A stretch of DNA of 64,000 nt from Deltaproteobacteria bacterium (GCA_003973265.1 QNYZ01000059.1:1-64000), one strand, 5' to 3'; counted from the stretch's first letter, positions 35,158 to 44,384 are shown. Numbers and translations: made by a program. The notes: a model not told the origin generated them from the sequence alone.

Positions 35158-36498
35158 ATGGGTCCACATTCAACGCGCCGTTCATCATCCCCGCCTTTTC
35201 TGAAAGCGGTTGTCGCCAATCAGGACGGCGACATCTTCGAGCTGGACGGATATGCGGCCGTGGGAATGGCGGCCGGCGTTTTTCTGCCCTTGCCCGTAAC
35301 AGAAACAACTCCCATGCCCCATGGCAGCGAATTGATGCGCCTGCCGCATAGAAAACCCGTGGTATATAACCTGCGGAAGGATCGCATGGAAACCCTGGAC
35401 GAAGACCCCTATTCACCCGGCAATCCAATCCTGCCGGTAGCAATTTTCAATTCGCCCGGGTATGTGATCACACAGGTCAGCGCATTTGAAACATCGGGCC
35501 ATGAAGCCCCCCTGCCCCTCTTTTCATATGGCGCGGCGGGCTGGCATGCCAACGGGTTTCACAGCGCCGCGATTCAGGTTGACGCCGAACCCCGACAGGA
35601 TCTGAGACTCATGCCCATGGATAAAATCCTCGCCGGTGTCCGCCGTATGCAACGCCGCATGCCAAAAAACCGGCTGCGGCGGCATCTTGAAAAATGCGCA
35701 CTCACCTATGGCTGCCCGGCGGGAAAAAACTTCTTCCTGGGCCGCTATGAAGCCCCCCTGCCCACGTCACAGCACTGCAATGCCCGGTGCCGGGGATGTA
35801 TCTCCCTCCAGTCACGCCCCGATATCCGCGCCAGTCAGGACCGCATCGCCTTTACTCCCACGCCCGGGGAAATTGCCGAAGTCGCCATCGCCCATATCGA
35901 GAAGGTGAAACATGCCGTTGTCAGTTTCGGTCAGGGGTGTGAAGGTGACCCGCTTCTGGCTGCAAAAGTAATCGGCCCGGCCATTGCCCTGATTCGAAAA
36001 AAAACCTCCCGGGGAACCATCAATATGAACACCAATGCCAGCCGGCCGGATATCCTAAAAAAACTATTTGATTTCGGCCTGGATGGTATCCGGGTCAGCT
36101 TAAACAGTTTCCAGCCCGCATGCTACCATGCTTATTTTCGCCCCGGCGGATATCAATTCGCCGATGTGATCCGCAGTATCGAGCTGGCCCTTTCGCGGCA
36201 CCGATTCGTATCCCTTAACTATCTCAATTGCCCGGGATTTACAGATACGCCTGAAGAGCTGGAAGCGCTGACCGCATTTATCCGGAAGTCCCCCGTCCAC
36301 ATGATCCAGTGGCGCAATCTTAATTTTGACCCCCTGCAATACTGGCAGATTATGTCCGGGACGACTCCGCTCAGCCCGCCCATGGGTATGCAACGATTAC
36401 TCCACGCGGTCAGGCAGCGCTTTCCCGGCCTGCATCATGGTTATTTTAATCCCCCCAGAGAAGCCTGGCCGGAATCGGTAGAGGCCGTTTCCCCTTGA
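35158..36498 (+). CDS. Radical SAM protein with atypical N-terminal domain
   Basis: 446 residues. A 190-residue N-terminal region without recognisable motif precedes the radical SAM core with C207-x3-C211-x2-C214 (CNARCRGC) after PLPTSQH. Core segments include VSFGQGCEGDPLL, INMNTNASRPDIL and DGIRVSLNSFQP. No SPASM-type cysteine cluster is visible at the C-terminus. Start ATG 35158 is supported by AAGGA 10 nt upstream; ATG 35128 would add 10 residues. It opens a three-gene operon with an AhbB-like protein and a second radical SAM enzyme; substrate unknown. Confidence 0.86.
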   Translation: MGPHSTRRSSSPPFLKAVVANQDGDIFELDGYAAVGMAAGVFLPLPVTETTPMPHGSELMRLPHRKPVVYNLRKDRMETLDEDPYSPGNPILPVAIFNSPGYVITQVSAFETSGHEAPLPLFSYGAAGWHANGFHSAAIQVDAEPRQDLRLMPMDKILAGVRRMQRRMPKNRLRRHLEKCALTYGCPAGKNFFLGRYEAPLPTSQHCNARCRGCISLQSRPDIRASQDRIAFTPTPGEIAEVAIAHIEKVKHAVVSFGQGCEGDPLLAAKVIGPAIALIRKKTSRGTINMNTNASRPDILKKLFDFGLDGIRVSLNSFQPACYHAYFRPGGYQFADVIRSIELALSRHRFVSLNYLNCPGFTDTPEELEALTAFIRKSPVHMIQWRNLNFDPLQYWQIMSGTTPLSPPMGMQRLLHAVRQRFPGLHHGYFNPPREAWPESVEAVSP

Positions 36499-36529
36499 CT
36501 TTTCACCCGGTTCATTTTCTAATCGCCCC

Positions 36530-37000
36530 ATGCTGACCTCACTTGAAAAAAAAGTTATCGCCGCCATCCAGGGTGATATTCCCATCACACCGACGCCTTA
36601 TCGGGATATGGCCAAGAAGCTGGATATTTCGGAAGAAGAATTTTTAAACACCTTGAGAGCTCTTTGTAAACAAGGTGTTATTCGCCGCTTTGGCGCCACC
36701 CTGCGGCATCAAAAAACCGGATTTGCCGCCAATGCCATGACCGCCTGGAAAGTGGATGAAGCGCGAGTTGAAGAAATTGGAAAAAAAATGGCGGCCCATT
36801 CGGCCGTGTCCCATTGTTATCGGCGTGACCCCGCCCCGGACTGGCCGTACAACCTGTACACCATGATCCATGCCCCGGACATAACCACCTGTCGTGACAT
36901 TGCCCGTCAACTTTCAGCGGCTACCGGCGTTAAAACCTACAAGCAATTGTTCAGCCACCGGGAATTGAAAAAAACCTCCATGGTCTATTTCCCGGATTAA
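36530..37000 (+). CDS. ahbB: Lrp/AsnC-type siroheme decarboxylase-like protein (AhbB-like)
   Basis: 156 residues. An N-terminal winged helix (about 5-60) is joined to an AsnC-ligand-binding-like domain. The segment HCYRRDPAPDWPYNLYTMIH matches AhbB-type subunits of siroheme decarboxylase, which removes acetate carboxyls from siroheme to give didecarboxysiroheme in the sulfate-reducer haem pathway. AhbA/AhbB usually act as a heteromer, and no AhbA is encoded beside it. A regulatory AsnC role is less likely because the DWPYN motif is not a regulator feature. Confidence 0.8.
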   Translation: MLTSLEKKVIAAIQGDIPITPTPYRDMAKKLDISEEEFLNTLRALCKQGVIRRFGATLRHQKTGFAANAMTAWKVDEARVEEIGKKMAAHSAVSHCYRRDPAPDWPYNLYTMIHAPDITTCRDIARQLSAATGVKTYKQLFSHRELKKTSMVYFPD

Positions 37001-37021
37001 AAGGCCAATAACCGGCTGAAA

Positions 37022-38362
37022 TTGAACTCAACATCCCCTCATATTCTGCTGGTCAATCCCTGGATTCACGATTTCGCGGCCTATGACTTCTGGGCCAAGC
37101 CGCTGGGCCTGCTGCTTGTGGCCGCCCATTTACGGCGTCATGGACTGCACGTTTCCTATATTGACTGCCTGGACCGGTTTCATCCGCAATCCGGCTCCCG
37201 GAACCCCGCAGCCCGGCATGGCCGGGGGCCGTATCTGAAAACAGAGATCTCCAAACCGGCCGGATTGTCACATGTTCCACGCCGGTTCTCCCGCTATGGG
37301 ATTCCTCCCGAATGGTTTCAGGCAGACCTGGCCGCCCTTTCCCGGCCGGACCTCATCATGGTCACCTCCCTGATGACGTACTGGTATCCCGGTGTCCAGG
37401 AAACCATTGCCGCGATCCGGGCGGTTTTTCCGGATTCGCCCGTTATTCTCGGCGGCATTTACGCCACATTATGCCATGACCACGCCGTTTCGTTTTCCGG
37501 TGCGGATGATGTCTTTACCGGTTCGGACCTGTCCAGGTTACCTGAAATAATCGCCGGCCATACCGGGTATTCTTTTGATTGGGAAACGGATCCGAATCGC
37601 CCGGACACCTGGCCGAAACCGGCATTCGATCTGCAACATAAAATCGGCTATATTCCGATACTGACCACCATCGGGTGCCCGTTTGACTGCACGTATTGTG
37701 CCGTCCACCATCTTCACCCCGGTTTTAGCCGCCGCCCGCCCGCGGCCGTGGTGGCGGAAATTGAGTTCTGGCACCATCGGCACGATGTCGATGATTTCGT
37801 TTTCTATGACGACGCCCTGCTGGTCGATTTTGACAACCATGCCCGGTTGATTTTTGAAAAAGTGCTGCAGGCTCGCTTAAACGTACGATTCCATCTGCCC
37901 AACGCGGTTCATATCCGGGAAATCAGCGAGGACTCCGCCCGATTAATGCGTCGTGCCGGCATAACGACCGTCCGACTGGGACTTGAAACAGCGGATTTCG
38001 CCCATCGGGAACAACTCGATCGAAAAGTAAACGAAACGGAATATCACCATGCGGTGACCGGTCTGAAACAGGCGGGATTCAGCAAAAAGCAGCTGGGCGC
38101 GTATCTGCTGGCAGGATTGCCCGGTCAATCGATCGAGTCCGTGGAAAGAGCAATCCGTGTCGTCAGGCAAAGCGGCATCACCCCCATACTGGCCCACTAC
38201 ACCCCCATTCCCCATACCGCCATGTGGGAAGCCGCCCGAGCCGCTTCACCGTATGATATTGCGGCAGATCCCGTCTTTACCAACAACGCGATTTTTCCCT
38301 GTCGCAGGGAGGGATTTTCGTGGGAAACGTACAGCCGCCTGAAACAACTGGTGATCTCCTGA
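37022..38362 (+). CDS. B12-binding-type radical SAM protein
   Basis: 446 residues. The N-terminal 180 residues form a Rossmann-like domain of the B12-binding radical SAM class (ILLVNPW, PLGLLLVAAHLRRHGLHVSYIDC) though the DxHxxG cobalt-ligand motif is absent. The radical SAM core has C219-x3-C223-x2-C226 (CPFDCTYC), then FVFYDDALLVD, GITTVRLGLETA and AYLLAGLPGQSIESV. Start is TTG 37022 with no obvious Shine-Dalgarno site. Last gene of the operon, 22 bases after the AhbB-like gene. Confidence 0.87.
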   Translation: MNSTSPHILLVNPWIHDFAAYDFWAKPLGLLLVAAHLRRHGLHVSYIDCLDRFHPQSGSRNPAARHGRGPYLKTEISKPAGLSHVPRRFSRYGIPPEWFQADLAALSRPDLIMVTSLMTYWYPGVQETIAAIRAVFPDSPVILGGIYATLCHDHAVSFSGADDVFTGSDLSRLPEIIAGHTGYSFDWETDPNRPDTWPKPAFDLQHKIGYIPILTTIGCPFDCTYCAVHHLHPGFSRRPPAAVVAEIEFWHHRHDVDDFVFYDDALLVDFDNHARLIFEKVLQARLNVRFHLPNAVHIREISEDSARLMRRAGITTVRLGLETADFAHREQLDRKVNETEYHHAVTGLKQAGFSKKQLGAYLLAGLPGQSIESVERAIRVVRQSGITPILAHYTPIPHTAMWEAARAASPYDIAADPVFTNNAIFPCRREGFSWETYSRLKQLVIS

Positions 38363-38415
38363 CACCACCAGGAAACGGCGCTATTTTTTGAAATACCAAT
38401 GGCGCCAGCGGCCGG

Positions 38416-39438
38416 CTACGATTCAATATCTTTCATTTTCCGGTAATCAAGGGCTCTCTGGATAGCGATACCGCCCTGTTCGGCCACAGCCATGGCAAAA
38501 TTGACATCGGCCCCGGAAAAGTAACGAACTTCTGACGTAAGCAACCGTAATATCCCGATAATTTCACCCTGAACCGATATGGGGACAGCCAGAATCCCGC
38601 CGATACCCTCGGCTTCGGCCTCCTTGTGGTAAATGGTATGGAAATCGACTTTGGCATCAGGGATGACCACCGGATCGCCTTTCTGAACATAGTGGGTGGC
38701 CAGTTCTTCATCCAACGGCCCCCTTTCCAGGTAGGACTGGCTCAAGCCATAAGCGGCCTTAAGCTCCAGTTTCCCACCGGTCGATTCGATCAGACGAATC
38801 GTGGCCGCTTTCAGGTCCATCACTGACGGCAGGCGGGTGACAATAAGATCGAGAATCTGGTCAAGATCGTATGTGGCATTGATGGCCTTCCCGATTTCAT
38901 GCATGGCCTTGAAGTAATTGAGCAGGGTCTGCTGCTCCTTGAATACCCGGGCATTTTCAATGGCAATCCCACATTGTCTTCCCAGGGCTGTCACAAAATC
39001 AATTTCCCGCTGATCATACATCCGCGGTCTTTTTGTCAACAACCGCAAAATCCCATTGATCTCACCCCGAATGGGAATAGGAACAATCAGAATCGTGTTG
39101 ATCCCTTCCCGCTTCGTTGCCTCCGGATAATTAATCCGGGAATCCTGCGTAGCGTTTTCGATGACAATGGGCTCACCTTTCAGTGCCTTGAAAATAGGTT
39201 TTTCCATATCAATGGGCCCGCGGTCCAGGTATTCCCGGCTTAACCCATGTGCGGCTTTTAGGACGAGATGTTTACGGGAAGTATCGAGCAGTCGAATGGT
39301 AGCCGCATCGACATCGAGTATCTCAGGAATTTTTTGAGTGATGAGTTTAAATACTTCATCCAGGTCAAGATTCGAGGTAATTACACTTGTCACCTCGATA
39401 AATAAATCGAGATAGGTATCTTTACATTCTGTAACCAT
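38416..39438 (-). CDS. Tandem-GAF domain protein
   Basis: 340 residues with two GAF domains (about 10-160 and 175-330) of similar sequence: DVDAATIRLLD...LVLKAAHGLSREYLDRGPI in the first and DLKAATIRLIE...LELKAAYGLSQSYLERGPL in the second. No kinase, cyclase or DNA-binding domain follows, so it acts through partners, perhaps binding a cyclic nucleotide or redox ligand. AGGGAGG precedes the ATG. A minus-strand promoter lies just upstream. Confidence 0.88.
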   Translation of the reverse strand: MVTECKDTYLDLFIEVTSVITSNLDLDEVFKLITQKIPEILDVDAATIRLLDTSRKHLVLKAAHGLSREYLDRGPIDMEKPIFKALKGEPIVIENATQDSRINYPEATKREGINTILIVPIPIRGEINGILRLLTKRPRMYDQREIDFVTALGRQCGIAIENARVFKEQQTLLNYFKAMHEIGKAINATYDLDQILDLIVTRLPSVMDLKAATIRLIESTGGKLELKAAYGLSQSYLERGPLDEELATHYVQKGDPVVIPDAKVDFHTIYHKEAEAEGIGGILAVPISVQGEIIGILRLLTSEVRYFSGADVNFAMAVAEQGGIAIQRALDYRKMKDIES

Positions 39439-39476
39439 TGAAAATCCTCCCTGCTGTCAATTGTATCGTTTCAGAA

Positions 39477-39504
39477 ATAATAAGGCGATAAATCATTTTG
39501 GCAA
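39477..39504 (-). promoter_or_regulatory. Sigma-70-type promoter for the GAF gene
   Basis: Minus strand: -35 TTGCCA (39499-39504), 16-nt spacer, -10 TATTAT (39477-39482). Confidence 0.45.
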
Positions 39505-39556
39505 GAAGTAACGTATCCGGAAAAAACGAACTTGAATGCCATCATCGCGGCGACCT

Positions 39557-40450
39557 CTATGTATTCGGTTCGTTCTTCACCAGGATATCGATAATCTCAG
39601 GAATATACGCATCGGCTTTACTCACGTGGAAATTACACGCTGCGGCACCGTTATGCCCCCCCCCTTCAAACCGGCCGAGGAGCGCGCCGGCATTGACCCG
39701 GCAATTCCGGTTAAAAATGCTGTGTCCCACACTGACGATCACACGATCGGCGCTCTCATCATCATATCGGATCTTGACACTTACCACGGCCTCGGGAAAC
39801 AGGGCATAGGCAAGAAACCGATTGCCTTCCGGTGCCGGGGACAACGACCGGAAATCGGTGATCGCCACATGTTTTTCAAGGCGAGTATGTTCCCTTAAGT
39901 GTTGCGCATACGCACGGTTGTCCTGAACCACCCGGCGACAGCGCGAGCGCACCTCGGCATCTGCCATCACATCGTCGATGGATGACGATCCGATCCGCTC
40001 CACCAGCCGGTTCCAGTAGGGCACATCAGACATTTTCCGACTGTTGATGGTCATCGACAATAAGATATACGGATAGTTTTCAGGAAAATTCACTTCATCC
40101 AGCGTTAAATCTGCCGAATCAATTTTATCAGTCATGTCGATCAGCCCGGCATAGTGATCTTTAAACCGGTCATGGTAATATTCAAATACGACCCGGGCAG
40201 CCGAGGGCGCAATCCGAAAAGCTCCGTTGAAATCGTCCTGGAGCCGGTTCGAGTAATGATGATCAAACCATAATGCGCAGTTTTTGTGAAAGGGGAGATT
40301 CGCGATAATGTCACCCGCATGGATATCTACCCGGCCGTTTTGCATATCACCGGGATGAACCCATGCAATCGGATCAGAGATATTTTCCACTTTTAACAGC
40401 AGCATCGCGCAGACTATACCATCAAAGTCGGGCCGCGTAACGATCCGCAT
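39557..40450 (-). CDS. DHH/DHHA1-family phosphoesterase-like protein
   Basis: 297 residues. RPDFDGIVCA (motif I), a WFDHHYSNRL segment (DHH) and DMTDKIDSADL show the DHH fold, while the C-terminal GGGHNGAAAC is the DHHA1 signature. Members include exopolyphosphatases, nanoRNases and cyclic-dinucleotide phosphodiesterases. It is distinct from the NrnA-like protein at 25.8 kb (different motif I and spacing). ATG 40450 is used (AAAGGA 10 nt upstream); an upstream TTG at 40459 is too near the ribosome site. Confidence 0.85.
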   Translation of the reverse strand: MRIVTRPDFDGIVCAMLLLKVENISDPIAWVHPGDMQNGRVDIHAGDIIANLPFHKNCALWFDHHYSNRLQDDFNGAFRIAPSAARVVFEYYHDRFKDHYAGLIDMTDKIDSADLTLDEVNFPENYPYILLSMTINSRKMSDVPYWNRLVERIGSSSIDDVMADAEVRSRCRRVVQDNRAYAQHLREHTRLEKHVAITDFRSLSPAPEGNRFLAYALFPEAVVSVKIRYDDESADRVIVSVGHSIFNRNCRVNAGALLGRFEGGGHNGAAACNFHVSKADAYIPEIIDILVKNEPNT

Positions 40451-40487
40451 GAAAATCAATTCCTTTATCTACCTGAAATAATTAAAT

Positions 40488-41411
40488 CTACGGTGTCAGT
40501 ACCAATCGAAATCCAACATTATAGTTTCCCGAACCGGGTAAAAGAAACGACCGGTTGGCCGTGCGTGCCTCCAGGGCCGGGTAATACCAGCTACCGCCCC
40601 GGACCACGCGAAACGATCCGGTGGCCATCCCCTTGGGATCGGTGACGGGCTTTGATGGATAGGGGCCGGCAAAATCAAGGCACCATTCCCATACATTTCC
40701 ATGCATGTCGTACAACCCGAAAGCATTCGGTTTCTTTTGCGCCACCGGGTGCGTACTTCCACCCGAATTGCCTTTAAACCACGCATATTCATCAAGCGCT
40801 GCCAGGTCTCCTTCAAAAGAAAACCACCCCCTGCCTGTCGCCCGGCAGGCATATTCCCATTGGGCCTCGGTGGGGAGCCTGTACTGTAACCGGCGCACCG
40901 CGGCTGTTATTTCATCTCCGGCAGGGGCGTTGATCTCCTTTTCAGAAGAAGACAGCTTGATATGCGCCTGTTTTGTTTTCATCAAATGGTTCAGCCGGGT
41001 GATAAACCGGAATATCTGAGACCATGGTACATTTTCCACGGGGCAGTCCGGCCCGCAGTCACTGAAAACCGATGGATTTTGCCCCATTACCGCCATCCAC
41101 TGTTTTTGAGTCACCTCGGTGGTCATCATGTAAAACCCCTGTGACAGCTGAACCCGGTGGGCGGTTTCGTTGGCCTGCCGCCCCGGTTCATCCGGCGGGC
41201 TCCCCATTTCAAATTCCCCTGGAGGTATGTAGACAAAAACCATACCCAATTCATTCATGATCGACGGGACTCGTCGGCCATTGGCGAATGCCGGCGGCGC
41301 TTTTCCGGTCATATCAGGAATGACCGGGGCGCGTCCCGCCGCCAGATTGAACGGCCCCGCCATCAGCAACATGCACCCTGCAAAAACGATCAATCGATGA
41401 AATTTTATCAT
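40488..41411 (-). CDS. SUMF1/formylglycine-generating-enzyme-fold exported protein
   Basis: 307 residues. A signal peptide (core LIVFAGCMLLMAGPF) is followed by the SUMF1 fold: GMVFVYIPPGEFEMGS, TEVTQKQWMAVMG, LPTEAQWEYACRAT, GLYDMHGNVWEWC and VVRGGSWYYP near the end, closing with GFRLV. True formylglycine-generating enzymes carry a catalytic Cys pair in the C-terminal RCxxR region; here the matching place reads ALEARTANR with no Cys, so sulfatase activation is unlikely. More probably it is a structural or ligand-binding member. ATG 41411 fits the AAGG site. Confidence 0.87.
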   Translation of the reverse strand: MIKFHRLIVFAGCMLLMAGPFNLAAGRAPVIPDMTGKAPPAFANGRRVPSIMNELGMVFVYIPPGEFEMGSPPDEPGRQANETAHRVQLSQGFYMMTTEVTQKQWMAVMGQNPSVFSDCGPDCPVENVPWSQIFRFITRLNHLMKTKQAHIKLSSSEKEINAPAGDEITAAVRRLQYRLPTEAQWEYACRATGRGWFSFEGDLAALDEYAWFKGNSGGSTHPVAQKKPNAFGLYDMHGNVWEWCLDFAGPYPSKPVTDPKGMATGSFRVVRGGSWYYPALEARTANRSFLLPGSGNYNVGFRLVLTP

Positions 41412-41490
41412 TATTAACATACCTTGAGCAAGGGGACTCACCCGAAACCCGCCGGACCTGAATCCCACTGAAATTACAGGCCCCGGCCCC

Positions 41491-42015
41491 TCAATTCTGC
41501 GAAATCGTTATATTATTCCGATGGTCCCGGCGTAGCCGGTCATAATTATCCACGGCCCCCTGGAGGATCTCGTGAATTTTCGGATCCAGTTCCCGTTTGA
41601 ACCTGGCGGGAACACCGGTCACCAGGTGGAAGGGGCCAACGGCCTGTCGCTCCCGGACAACGGAACCGGCCGCCACCACTGATCCGGATTTGATAACCGC
41701 GTCATTCAAAATCACGGCGCCAATGCCGATCAGGCAGCTGTTTTCCACCGTACACCCGTGCACCACCGCATTGTGTCCGACCGTCACATTATCGCCGATA
41801 TCTACCGGTTTATCCACATCCGTATGAACCGTACAATTATCCTGAATATTGCTGTTTTCGCCTACCCGGATCGGTGCCTCATCGCCCCGAAGAACGGCAC
41901 CATACCAGACGCTGGCCCCGTCGGCCAGGGTGACGTCACCGATGATGACCGCTGTGGGGGCAATATAGACATTGTGACCGATCCGCGGAGATTTTCCCCT
42001 GTATTCGACAATCAT
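41491..42015 (-). CDS. Gamma-class carbonic anhydrase-like protein
   Basis: 174 residues, a left-handed beta-helix of hexapeptide repeats (VIIGDVTLADGASVWYGAVLRGD). The three metal-binding histidines are present: H64 (in TVHTD), H81 (VGHN) and H86 (VVHG). It should hydrate CO2 or act as a related acyl-transfer hexapeptide protein. ATG 42015 with AAGGGAAAC upstream is used. Its start overlaps the DUF6125 stop (ATGA), so the two are translationally coupled. Confidence 0.9.
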   Translation of the reverse strand: MIVEYRGKSPRIGHNVYIAPTAVIIGDVTLADGASVWYGAVLRGDEAPIRVGENSNIQDNCTVHTDVDKPVDIGDNVTVGHNAVVHGCTVENSCLIGIGAVILNDAVIKSGSVVAAGSVVRERQAVGPFHLVTGVPARFKRELDPKIHEILQGAVDNYDRLRRDHRNNITISQN

Positions 42016-42764
42016 TTTGTTTCCCTTAAAGTAAATCGCCATGCACAGAACCATTCTTCCGGATGCGCATCCGGCGGGCAGCTTACGCATTCGGTCGTAA
42101 TCCGGGGATCAATACTGCCGGCAAAATATGTATATTCCACCAGCCCGGCGGATTTGCAGGGATAGTCGTCCAGCCCTTTTCGCAAACGGGTCGCCTGCAC
42201 CCTGCAGACATTCATCCGAAAAACAAAGCTATCCGGTCCCTCATCCACAATCGATTGCGTATTGACCCGGGAATAGATACGGTAATTCAGGGCCTGTTTT
42301 AATCCGGCCAGACCGGGCCGATCCGACAGATCGAGAAATTGCCTGATTTCAGCGGCTTCAAAAGGGGAAAGCTGCGCCCAGCAGCTATCGTTACACCGCT
42401 TGGCATCGTTCATCCCGTGATTGAACTCCACCGCCTGAAACCAGACCCCGTCGTTGGCCAGCCAGTTGAGGCCCAGGGATCGCATAATATCGAGCAGGTC
42501 TTTCCGGGGGAGACCCCAGAGTGCCGCCGGCAACCCGTCCTTGACTTCGAATCCGAGTAATTTACCGATACGGTCAATTTGAACGCCAACGGACCGCCTG
42601 GAAGCGGCGGATAATATCGTCATGGCTTTTTCCGTTCCCAACTGATGTCGCACTTCGTTAAACCAGAACGCATAATGCGCCAGAATCCGGTGAAACATGT
42701 CACCCACCAGCCTTGCCATTTCTTTTTGATCCAGGTCCTCGATTCTAAGGGGGTATTTGGCCAT
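42012..42764 (-). CDS. DUF6125-like cysteine-rich protein
   Basis: 250 residues. ATG 42764 is 6 nt from AAGGAG. The N-terminal half is helical and hydrophobic. Seven cysteines cluster in the second half, including CNDSC, VCRVQ, YPCKS, ECVSC and WFCAW, suggesting metal or Fe-S binding. The family (DUF6125, recognised from the IEDLDQKEMARLV start and the FNHGMN segment) is common in Desulfobacterota and has no assigned function. Translationally coupled to the gamma-carbonic anhydrase. Confidence 0.75.
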   Translation of the reverse strand: MAKYPLRIEDLDQKEMARLVGDMFHRILAHYAFWFNEVRHQLGTEKAMTILSAASRRSVGVQIDRIGKLLGFEVKDGLPAALWGLPRKDLLDIMRSLGLNWLANDGVWFQAVEFNHGMNDAKRCNDSCWAQLSPFEAAEIRQFLDLSDRPGLAGLKQALNYRIYSRVNTQSIVDEGPDSFVFRMNVCRVQATRLRKGLDDYPCKSAGLVEYTYFAGSIDPRITTECVSCPPDAHPEEWFCAWRFTLRETK

Positions 42765-42887
42765 TGATTCTCCTTTATAAGGCAATTCCCGGGAAAAATT
42801 TCATCTATTCTCTGTTTTAATCCACATCACCGTATATGACGGTCGAATGGAACCGGCAACGGCGTCGATCTGTTCAAGGGCCGCCTG

Positions 42888-44267
42888 TTACATGCGTGCA
42901 ACCACATCCTGAAACTTCAATATACTGTAGTACAAATTAATTTTATTAATATACGCTACGGGCTCTGTTCCTCGACAATACCCGTATTGTGCTTTTTGAT
43001 AGTATTCCGGTTTGGCCAAAAGAGGAAGCGTCTTTTGCAGTGAAGACCATTTTTCGGGATTCAGGCCCTGTTCCCTGGCGATATTGCGGGCATCCAGCAG
43101 ATGCCCGACCCCCACATTATATGCAGCCAGGGCAATCCACAGCCGGTCTTCACCCCTGGCGTGATCATAAAATTCAAAGAGGTCCTTTAGATGACGAACC
43201 CCGGCTTCGACATTCTGACATGCATCGTAAATATCAACGACACCCAGATCTTCCGCGGTTTTCAAGGTGATCTGCATCAGGCCGTGTGCATCCCGGCGAC
43301 TGACGGCCTGGGGGTTAAACCGGGATTCCTGGTAAATTTGGGCGGCGATGAGTCGCCAGTCAAAACCAAACCGGTCGGCAATTTCCTCAATAAAGCCGCG
43401 ATAGGCGGGAAGCGTCTTTTTGATCTCCCGGTGATAGGCGCGCAGGTCGACAAAATCAAAATCATCCAGGCCGGAGAAATACCGGTTATAAATCCGGTCA
43501 AATTCACCGTTTTGTCGCATCGCCGCAAAAAATGTATTGATCCGGCTCAATAAATGGCCAGCCTTCGGATCGACCGCCCAGCCTGAAGATTCACTTTTGC
43601 CGATGGGTACAGCCAGGTCAATCCAGGGGTAATATCGCTGGGTAAGTGCGGCCACGAAATGATCGGCCACTGTCATGTCGATGGTCCTGTCTGCCACCAT
43701 CCGGATGAGTTCGCTGGTTTCCAGACCGCGATGCAGGGCAATGGTGATAGAAAGTCCCGATGCTTGAAGTGCCTTCAAACGTTCCTGATAAGATGTTCCC
43801 CGGGCGACATGGATTGTTTCACCGGCCAGATCATCCAGAGACTGGATTCGCCGGCTCCCCCGGCGAACGATCACATACGGCTCAGAGGACAGGTATGCCT
43901 GGGAAAAAGCGGCCTGAGTACGTCTTTCGGGCGTCATCGCCATGTCGGCGGCAATAAAATCGCCTTTTCCGGCTAAAAGATCCGGAATCATCTGCTCCCA
44001 GGAGCGGGCAACCCGTACCTTGAGCGAGACCCCCAGACGATCGGCAAACGCCCTGGCCAGTTCATACTCAAAGCCCTCGGGCTGATCCCGATACAGATAG
44101 TAACACCACGGGTTATTGCGGGTGATAACAACGATCTCCCCACGGGTAATAATCCTATCCAATACAGTGGTTTCAGGACGATTCCGGCAGGCAGACAGCG
44201 AAACAACCACGGCCAGAACCCATGGCAGTACATTGAAATTTTTAAACGGAGCTGCCCTGTTACTCAT
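42888..44267 (-). CDS. mltF: Membrane-bound lytic murein transglycosylase F (MltF)
   Basis: 459 residues. A lipobox (LSAC, Cys27) is followed by an SBP_bac_3 domain (about 38-265; GEIVVITRNNPWCY, GFEYELARAFADRLG, DMAMTPERR) and an SLT transglycosylase domain (about 285-430) with catalytic E314 in YQESRFNP, then GLMQIT and AAYNVGVGH. It cleaves peptidoglycan strands at the outer membrane. The amino-acid-binding domain probably modulates activity. A TATATA-containing minus-strand promoter may lie upstream. Confidence 0.94.
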   Translation of the reverse strand: MSNRAAPFKNFNVLPWVLAVVVSLSACRNRPETTVLDRIITRGEIVVITRNNPWCYYLYRDQPEGFEYELARAFADRLGVSLKVRVARSWEQMIPDLLAGKGDFIAADMAMTPERRTQAAFSQAYLSSEPYVIVRRGSRRIQSLDDLAGETIHVARGTSYQERLKALQASGLSITIALHRGLETSELIRMVADRTIDMTVADHFVAALTQRYYPWIDLAVPIGKSESSGWAVDPKAGHLLSRINTFFAAMRQNGEFDRIYNRYFSGLDDFDFVDLRAYHREIKKTLPAYRGFIEEIADRFGFDWRLIAAQIYQESRFNPQAVSRRDAHGLMQITLKTAEDLGVVDIYDACQNVEAGVRHLKDLFEFYDHARGEDRLWIALAAYNVGVGHLLDARNIAREQGLNPEKWSSLQKTLPLLAKPEYYQKAQYGYCRGTEPVAYINKINLYYSILKFQDVVARM

Positions 44268-44384
44268 TTGATGTAATCTTTTTCACATATTTATAGCGAG
44301 GGCGATTGCCCCGGGAAAAATAATTCTGTACACGGCGCAATACCTTATATACCTGTATCGCCTGATTTTGTCCATAATGGGCGC

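Noticed and set aside
35158-36498. AhbC or AhbD identity for the first radical SAM gene
   Set aside because: The long N-terminal domain and the PLPTSQH-CNARCRGC block do not match what I know of AhbC/AhbD; no C-terminal cluster cysteines.
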